Of a DNA stretch of 64,000 nt, positions 63,901-64,000 are shown piece by piece (the first letter of the stretch is position 1; every line of letters begins with the position of its first letter). The position numbers and the translations under genes were made by a program. The notes below the pieces were generated by a model. That model searched no databases, was not told where the DNA came from, and worked only from the letters and a program-made list of their open reading frames with translations. Origin of the DNA: Paramecium pentaurelia (Eukaryota > Ciliophora > Oligohymenophorea > Peniculida > Parameciidae). The stretch covers positions 710,584 to 774,583 of the forward strand of contig CAJJDO010000021.1 of the NCBI GenBank assembly GCA_905183005.1. The letters are read 5' to 3'.

Positions 63901-64000
63901 ATTACATTTTAAATACAAAAGTTTTTTTCAGAAAAAAGTTATCCTACATAAATATCTATTAATAATCATAAAATTTAGTATTTACAATTTAATAATTTTT

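Noticed and set aside
1..64000. Reading the window with the standard or bacterial code
   Set aside because: It yields only fragments under 90 codons. With TAA/TAG as Gln, long frames with known motifs and clean TGA ends appear.

Overview
The window is macronuclear DNA of a Paramecium-type ciliate, not a prokaryote. Composition is extremely AT-rich. Long protein-like reading frames open up only when TAA and TAG are read as Gln and TGA is the sole stop. Introns are 21-29 nt, start GTA (one GTT) and end AG. An internal stretch at 43949-44009 is a mixture of GGGTTT and GGGGTT units, which is how Paramecium telomeres look. All CDS below use the ciliate nuclear code (table 6), and most were rebuilt by hand with intron removal.

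Layout. 0.1-10.2 kb: two minus-strand paralogues encoding secreted or surface cysteine-rich proteins with multi-pass C-termini (1250 and 1825 aa). 11.0-14.6 kb: a decayed plus-strand MORN_2-like gene, partly duplicated by an assembly overlap. 15.6-17.2 kb: a nine-exon TPR gene whose 5' flank is also duplicated by an assembly overlap. 19.7-22.0 kb: an AIG1/GIMA-like GTPase with a long N-terminal extension. 24.1-25.6 kb: a WD40 gene. 26.9-28.8 kb: a second decayed MORN_2-like gene. 30.2-33.05 kb: a pentapeptide plus about 15 WD40 protein. 33.3-33.95 kb: a GC-rich, hairpin-rich island running into a gap. 34.7-36.3 kb: a gene relic. 37.0-37.9 kb: a membrane-anchored GTPase. 39.5-40.6 kb: a six-exon TPR gene. 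40.7-42.6 kb: a WD40/TPR relic. 43.95-44.5 kb: telomere, gap, telomere in opposite orientation, so the scaffold appears to join two macronuclear chromosome ends.

The right-hand arm (44.5-64 kb) looks like a classic subtelomere full of dead genes: a truncated and frameshifted copy of the 1825-aa cysteine-rich gene, a probable surface-antigen relic with in-frame TGAs, a MATE-transporter relic, an unidentified relic, and a furin-repeat cysteine-rich relic running to the window edge.

No prokaryotic operons, CRISPR arrays, tRNA or rRNA genes were seen. The least explained elements are three GC-rich islands (17.55-18.0/19.25 kb, 26.0-26.16 kb, 33.34-33.78 kb) that contain several perfect stems and no plausible coding frame; these are the best candidates for undescribed structured RNAs or element remnants. 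No function can be assigned to them from sequence alone. Other notable points are the exact 102-nt exon per TPR in two genes, two stopless 3n introns, and a roughly 0.9-kb high-identity tract shared between a live gene and its subtelomeric dead copy.
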